A stretch of DNA of 17,897 nucleotides from Deltaproteobacteria bacterium. GTDB lineage: Bacteria > Desulfobacterota > Binatia > Bin18. The stretch is from NCBI GenBank assembly GCA_016200595.1, contig JACQEL010000895.1, forward strand, positions 1 through 17,897, read 5' to 3'. Numbering within the stretch: the first letter of the stretch is position 1; each line of letters opens with the position of its first letter. Of the stretch, positions 14,473 through 17,897 are shown piece by piece. A program made the translations under genes and the position numbers. A model generated the notes under the pieces. That model was not told the DNA's origin. It made no database searches and saw only the letters and a program-made list of their open reading frames with translations.

Positions 14473-14495
14473 CCCAGGTGCAACTCGCTCTAAAG
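14473..14495 (-). repeat. Possible solo terminus of MITE family C
   Basis: Read on the minus strand the sequence begins CTTTAGAGCGAGTTGCACC. It resembles the family C ends (CTCTAGAGCAAATTTCAG and CTTTAGAGCGGTTTTCA) in its outer nine bases and several inner ones. No partner end or internal module is nearby. Either a decayed remnant or coincidence. Confidence 0.3.
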
Positions 14496-14522
14496 AAATG
14501 GTTAGCAGGAATCAGTGGCCTT

Positions 14523-15497
14523 TTAGGGAATTAACACAATCTTCCCATACGCGCTTGCTTCAATGACGGTGTGGTGTGCCTTCGGGGCCTCGGCGAGGGG
14601 AAACTCTTGACCGATAACCGGTCGCAGAGTACCGTTTTCCAGCCCGGCGACCAGAGCAGCATGGATGCGCGCCAGCTCCGGAGCTGCCACGTTTGCCAAG
14701 CTCATCCCTAGGATGGTTGCGTCACGATTCATGGTTGCGCGCGGATTGATTTCCACCGTGCCCTGATTATTGGTGCCACGGTTCCCGACTATGACCACTC
14801 GGCCCCCCGGAGCTACCACGTCTAGATCTTTGCCGAGATTCACATTGGCGAGCATCTCGAGAATCACATCCGCCCCGCGGCCATTCGTCAGCGTCAGAAC
14901 CTGTTCTAAATATCCTGAAGACCGATGATCAAGTACATGATGCGCGCCCTGCTCGGCTACCAGGCGTCGCCCCTGCTCCGTGCCTGCGGTGCCAATCACT
15001 TTCAGGCCCACAGCGCGCGCGAGTTGCACGGCTGCAATCCCTACCCCACCACTTGCGCCATGCACAAAGAGCACCTCGCCAGGACTGACCTGCGCCCGCT
15101 GAAACAGACTGCGATAGGCGGTCGCATACGGCACGTTGATCGCTGCACCTTGAGCAAAGGAAGCGCGCTGAGACAGAGGGTGGACTTGCGACTCTCTACA
15201 CAGTGCCTGTTCGGCATACGTCCCGCTAACTGAGCCAGCGGTATACACTCGATCGCCCACGGCCACGCGGCTGACCCCTTCGCCGCGGGCGGTCACTACT
15301 CCGGCTCCATCGGCACCTGGCGTGTATGGGGTGGGCGGCTTAGGGTAGATACCGGAGCGAATGTAGGTTTCGACCGGATTCACGCCGGCTGCGTGTATGC
15401 GGACCACTACCTGACCCGGACCGGGCTGCAAATCTGGTATGGTTTCCAAGCGCAGAACTTCTGGAGGACCAAACTCGTGTACGCGAATCGCTTTCAT
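14523..15497 (-). CDS. Zinc-free MDR-family NADPH:quinone oxidoreductase (zeta-crystallin type)
   Basis: A 324-residue medium-chain reductase that likely reduces quinones or related activated double bonds with NADPH in the cytoplasm. The N-terminal GroES-like domain has VHEFGPPEVLRLE (6-18), VRIHAAGVNPVETYIRSG (32-49) and YTPGADGAGVV (58-68). The Rossmann domain carries VLFVHGASGGVGIAAVQLAR (142-161), with the GASGGVG form of the quinone reductase subgroup. VIGTAGTEQGRRLVAEQGA supplies the dinucleotide strand. The Cys/His zinc ligands of alcohol dehydrogenases are not seen. Length is normal. ATG 15497 has GGGAGGG upstream. Just beyond, MITE-A copy 2 begins only 20 bases from the start codon, so it probably separates the gene from its original promoter. 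The substrate is uncertain. Confidence 0.88.
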   Translation of the reverse strand: MKAIRVHEFGPPEVLRLETIPDLQPGPGQVVVRIHAAGVNPVETYIRSGIYPKPPTPYTPGADGAGVVTARGEGVSRVAVGDRVYTAGSVSGTYAEQALCRESQVHPLSQRASFAQGAAINVPYATAYRSLFQRAQVSPGEVLFVHGASGGVGIAAVQLARAVGLKVIGTAGTEQGRRLVAEQGAHHVLDHRSSGYLEQVLTLTNGRGADVILEMLANVNLGKDLDVVAPGGRVVIVGNRGTNNQGTVEINPRATMNRDATILGMSLANVAAPELARIHAALVAGLENGTLRPVIGQEFPLAEAPKAHHTVIEASAYGKIVLIP

Positions 15498-15506
15498 AGC
15501 ACCCTC

Positions 15507-15702
15507 CCTTTAGTAACCAATGGCATTAAGTTAGCGCGGTCTCTGGCAAGTCGCGGCCCTTCGACTTCGCTGCGCTACGCTCAGGGCGAACGGGGTGGGG
15601 AAACTCGTGGACAATTTTCCGTTCGTGCTGAGCGTAGCCGCGCCTGCGGCGAAGTCGAAGCACGGGGCCGTGCCTTAACTTAATGGCATTGCCCTTAGTG
15701 AC
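15507..15702. repeat. Degenerate 11-bp target duplication of MITE-A copy 2
   Basis: CCTTTAGTAAC (15507-15517) and CCCTTAGTGAC (15692-15702) directly abut the element's two ends and match at 9 of 11 positions. This agrees with the 10-bp duplication at the other copy and suggests an older insertion. Confidence 0.6.
15518..15691. mobile_element. MITE-like element, family A copy 2 (174 bp)
   Basis: Termini CAATGGCATTAAGTTA (15518-15533) and TAACTTAATGGCATTG (15676-15691) are inverted repeats with one mismatch. Beyond the ends, GCGCGGTCTCTGGC, the two facing modules (15557-15593, 15619-15661) and CGAAGCACGGG align with copy 1 (1485-1681) read in reverse. Copy 2 lacks about 23 bases that copy 1 has inside one module. 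It lies between the divergent quinone reductase and crotonase genes and makes up nearly half of that 386-base gap. Confidence 0.85.
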
Positions 15703-15709
15703 AGGCGAC

Positions 15710-15736
15710 CTAGCGGCGCACAGCTTACGCCGCTAG
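15710..15736. repeat. Perfect CTAGCGGCG/CGCCGCTAG inverted repeat
   Basis: A 9-bp perfect stem (15710-15718 with 15728-15736) around a 9-base spacer, about 70 bases upstream of the candidate promoter. It could be an operator-like dyad or an extragenic palindrome; no T-run follows on either strand. Confidence 0.45.
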
Positions 15737-15804
15737 CCGTCGATATTCCAGTGCATGTTCTCCCAAATCAATACAAGGAAAACCTGGACAACAAGTGATG
15801 ATGG

Positions 15805-15833
15805 TTGACGCTCTGGGAGAAGGTTACTAGGAT
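15805..15833 (+). promoter_or_regulatory. Candidate sigma-70 promoter for the crotonase gene
   Basis: TTGACG (15805-15810) and TAGGAT (15828-15833) are separated by 17 bases, matching 5 of 6 and 4 of 6 consensus positions with ideal spacing. Initiation would fall near 15840, giving a leader of about 44 bases that includes a small GTTCGG-CT-CCGAAC stem (15853-15866) just before the AAAAGGAGG ribosome site. Confidence 0.45.
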
Positions 15834-15883
15834 CGCGCTGACCGATATCGTTGTTCGGCTCCGAACATAAAAAAGGAGGCTGT

Positions 15884-16690
15884 ATGGCATTGACCAACGT
15901 GACGCTAGAGAAGCAAAACCGCATTGGCACCCTTACCCTCAACCGCCCAGAAAAACTCAACGCGTTAAGTCCGACTTTGCTTGCCGAGTTCGTCGAAGCG
16001 ATCGACCAAGTGGCGGCTGATCGCGACATCAAGGTGTTGATCATTCGCGGCGCCGGGCGAGCCTTCTCTACAGGCTACGACCTGAGCGGTGGTGGTGGCG
16101 GCGAACGTTCTAAACCGTTCACCATTGATGATGACCGCAGGATCTTGCAGCGCTACGTAGAAAATTGGCTGCGGCTACGAGATTTGCCCAAACCAGTAAT
16201 CGCTATGGTGCACGGCTATTGCCTGGCTGGAGCCACCCAGTTGTGTATCTGCTCCGATGTCATCTTTGTCGCTGAGAATGCGCGCCTGGGTTTTCCTTCG
16301 ATCCCGGCTGGAGCCGGCTTTGTCAGCGCTTTCTGGAACTGGATGGTCGGCCCGCATCGCACCAAATACCTCGCCTTTCTTCCTGGCAGCCAGATCAGCG
16401 GCAAGGAGGCAGAGGCGATGGGCTTTGCCACACGTGCCTTTCCTGCGGACAAGTTGGAGGAGGAAACCTACAGCTATGCCCGGCGGGTCGCGAAAGTTCC
16501 GGCGCAGAAGCTGCAATTAGAGAAGCTCGCTATTAACCGCGCTATGGACTTTCGCGGCTTTCGTGCGTCAGTGCTGTCTGGCGCAGAGTACGATGCGCTC
16601 TTCCACTTTGGGCCAGGCAATGAGGAGATCAAAAAGGTCCGCGAAGAACGGGGCCTGCGCGGCGCCATTCAGTGGTACGAAGAGCAGTAA
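15884..16690 (+). CDS. Crotonase-fold (enoyl-CoA hydratase/isomerase family) protein lacking both catalytic Glu
   Basis: A 268-residue crotonase-superfamily protein. VLIIRGAGRAFSTGYDLSGG (51-70) forms the first oxyanion-hole strand. KPVIAMVHGYCLAGATQLCI (103-122) and SDVIFVAENARLGFPSIPAG (124-143) form the second. Aligned with rat mitochondrial hydratase, Glu144 corresponds to Gln119 and Glu164 to Ser139, so the two acid/base glutamates of true hydratases are absent. Binding of an acyl-CoA thioester is likely from the fold; hydratase activity is doubtful, and isomerase, hydrolase, lyase or decarboxylase chemistry is possible. ATG 15884 is chosen over TTG 15851 because AAAAGGAGG (15870-15878) is ideally placed. 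It has its own candidate promoter. The C-terminal helix has NEEIKKVREERGLRGAIQW, as expected for the trimer-forming region. Confidence 0.85.
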   Translation: MALTNVTLEKQNRIGTLTLNRPEKLNALSPTLLAEFVEAIDQVAADRDIKVLIIRGAGRAFSTGYDLSGGGGGERSKPFTIDDDRRILQRYVENWLRLRDLPKPVIAMVHGYCLAGATQLCICSDVIFVAENARLGFPSIPAGAGFVSAFWNWMVGPHRTKYLAFLPGSQISGKEAEAMGFATRAFPADKLEEETYSYARRVAKVPAQKLQLEKLAINRAMDFRGFRASVLSGAEYDALFHFGPGNEEIKKVREERGLRGAIQWYEEQ

Positions 16691-16739
16691 GGCTTGAGAG
16701 GCACGTTCACGCCAATCTCAGCTGAGGAAATACGCTTGC

Positions 16740-16904
16740 CTCTAGAGCAAATTTCAGATGGATTTCCCCAGGCTTATCTGCTGCTCATGCTTCGACAAGC
16801 TCAGCACGAGCGGGTTTTCCTTACGTGCTGGGGGTTGTCCGTTCGCCCTGAGCCTGTCGAAGGGTGAACGCAGTGGGTAAAGGCAATTGAAAACCGCTCT
16901 AAAG
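16740..16904. mobile_element. MITE-like element, family C (165 bp)
   Basis: The left end CTCTAGAGCAAATTTCAG (from 16740) and the right end, read on the minus strand, CTTTAGAGCGGTTTTCA (from 16904) match at about two thirds of the first 30 bases. Inside are two facing short modules, GCTTCGACAAGCTCAGCACG (from 16789) and the inverted CCGTTCGCCCTGAGCCTGTC (from 16839). No clear target duplication was found. It fills most of the gap between the convergent crotonase and LLM genes, and its right end contains the LLM stop codon. Confidence 0.6.
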
Positions 16905-17897
16905 TTCCTGTACCGCCGGCATCACCTCGGTGGCAAAACGGCGCATGCTGGCCATCACCTGCTTATGTGGTACCAAGCCGCCGGGGTTGAACCAGCAAAT
17001 GACCTGACTCATTGTGCATTGTCTGTGCGCGTCCTTGAGTTTGCGCACGCAGGTATCGGGAGAGCCATACAAAGCCATGGTTGTATCAATCGTTTCCCAG
17101 GTCATTGCCGCGATGCGCTGGCGCAACTCGCGCAAGTAGGCATACGCGGGCGAGTCATCGCGCTCGGCTAAGCGAGCCTGACGGGTGATCGTGTCATAAT
17201 AGTGCATGAAGCTGGTCTCAACTTCTCGTCGGACTTGCGCCTCGCTGTCAGCTACGTAGAGTGGGAAGGCAACCGCGATATCTTCTTTTTTCTCTTGATA
17301 TCCGGCTGTGCGCAACGCCTGACGATAAGCCTCGATATGCTCGGGGAGTTTGGGAAATGGATTGATCGGAGAAGCGACGAACACTGGATAGCCGTGCTCG
17401 CCGGCGAACGTCGCGGTCTCGACGCTGTTGGCAGCGATGCGTAACGGGGGATGAGGTTTCTGGACAGGTTTGGGAACCACTAGGGTTTCTGGGACGTGAA
17501 AATACTTGCCGTCAAACGCACAGGTTTCTTGGGTCCAGGCTCTCTCGATGATGGTTAGGGCTTCCTCGAAGCGTTCGCGGCTCTCGTCGCGCGGCACATT
17601 GAACCCTTGAAAATGCAAAGCAATGGTGCCGCGTCCCACGCCAAACTCTAAGCGGCCTTGGCTGAGAATGTCCACCACGGCCGCCTCCTCAGCCGTGCGC
17701 AACGGGTGCTGCAACGGCAGCAATGTGACCGCCGTGCCCAGGCGGATACGTTTGGTCTGCTGGGCTATAACAGCGGCCAGGATCAAGGGTGCAGGCATGA
17801 TTGAGAACGACCGAAAGAAATGCAGCTCAGCCAACCAGGCCGTAGCAAAGCCCAGTTCTTCGGCATACACGATCTGCTCGATGGTTTCGTGATAGCG
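16899..17897 (-). CDS. LLM-class flavin-dependent monooxygenase, N-terminus outside the window
   Basis: The reading frame runs from the right edge to the stop at 16901-16899, showing 332 residues. GTG 17870 could be taken as a start, but the frame continues upstream as RYHETIEQIV before YAEELGFATAWLAELHF. That is the usual first helix of bacterial-luciferase-like enzymes, so the true start lies beyond the window. Family segments include RIRLGTAVTLLPLQHPLRTA, AAVVDILSQGRLEFGVGRG and KPHPPLRIAANSVETATFAG, and the C-terminal YGSPDTCVRKLKD region. Expected to use FMNH2 or F420 on an unknown organic substrate. It differs clearly from the LLM protein at 10936-11787, so the two are not recent duplicates. 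Its last Leu and stop codons overlap the MITE-C end. Confidence 0.85.
   Translation of the reverse strand, partial: RYHETIEQIVYAEELGFATAWLAELHFFRSFSIMPAPLILAAVIAQQTKRIRLGTAVTLLPLQHPLRTAEEAAVVDILSQGRLEFGVGRGTIALHFQGFNVPRDESRERFEEALTIIERAWTQETCAFDGKYFHVPETLVVPKPVQKPHPPLRIAANSVETATFAGEHGYPVFVASPINPFPKLPEHIEAYRQALRTAGYQEKKEDIAVAFPLYVADSEAQVRREVETSFMHYYDTITRQARLAERDDSPAYAYLRELRQRIAAMTWETIDTTMALYGSPDTCVRKLKDAHRQCTMSQVICWFNPGGLVPHKQVMASMRRFATEVMPAVQEL

Overview
The window looks like chromosomal DNA of an uncultivated, fairly GC-rich bacterium. The gene set fits the broad Desulfobacterota/Binatota/Tectomicrobia-like group: two luciferase-like (F420/FMN) oxidoreductases, a crotonase, an MDR quinone reductase, a FabI-type enoyl reductase, and a DUF2760 gene with two large divergent Hsp70 genes. 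The lineage is an inference from gene content and repeat style, with low confidence. No rRNA, tRNA, CRISPR array, phage or plasmid genes were seen.

Layout. 1-125 is the 3' end of a transposase (IS66-like by its C-terminus). 208-1450 is a two-gene unit: a four-helix membrane protein and FabI. 1809-2966 is a serine beta-lactamase-fold hydrolase. 3265-10697 is a same-strand block: a membrane-anchored DUF2760 protein, a 2-oxoacid decarboxylase (ThDP enzyme), and two paralogous Hsp70-family ATPases of 607 and 951 residues, the second with a long C-terminal extension resembling DUF3731. 10936-11787 is an LLM-class F420-type oxidoreductase. On the minus strand are a soluble PAS-PAS-GAF-PAS histidine kinase (12160-14445) and a quinone reductase (14523-15497), probably co-transcribed. 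15884-16690 is a crotonase-fold protein, and 16899-17897 (minus, running off the window) is a second LLM-class monooxygenase.

The long gaps between genes are filled by small non-coding inverted-repeat elements (MITE-like, about 165-212 bp). Four families can be told apart by their ends. Family A (1485-1681, 15518-15691) has CAATGGC-type termini and 10-11 bp target duplications. Family B (3025-3218, 10695-10889) has termini beginning TAG. Family C (16740-16904) has CTYTAGAGC termini. Family D (11868-12079) has TA/CTGTCCG termini and carries a multi-hairpin structure. A, B and C share the same internal module, two facing copies of a TTCGACnnnGC...GCTCAG...CGAACGG repeat, inside unrelated ends. 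One B end and one C end supply the stop codons of neighbouring genes.

How the genes may work together. The DUF2760 and tandem Hsp70 genes look like one chaperone module: a membrane-tethered partner plus two ATPases without a co-encoded J-protein or nucleotide-exchange factor. The decarboxylase lies inside it between repeat-bearing spacers and may be a later insertion. The LLM oxidoreductases, crotonase and quinone reductase suggest a catabolic or redox neighbourhood, but no single pathway can be read from them.
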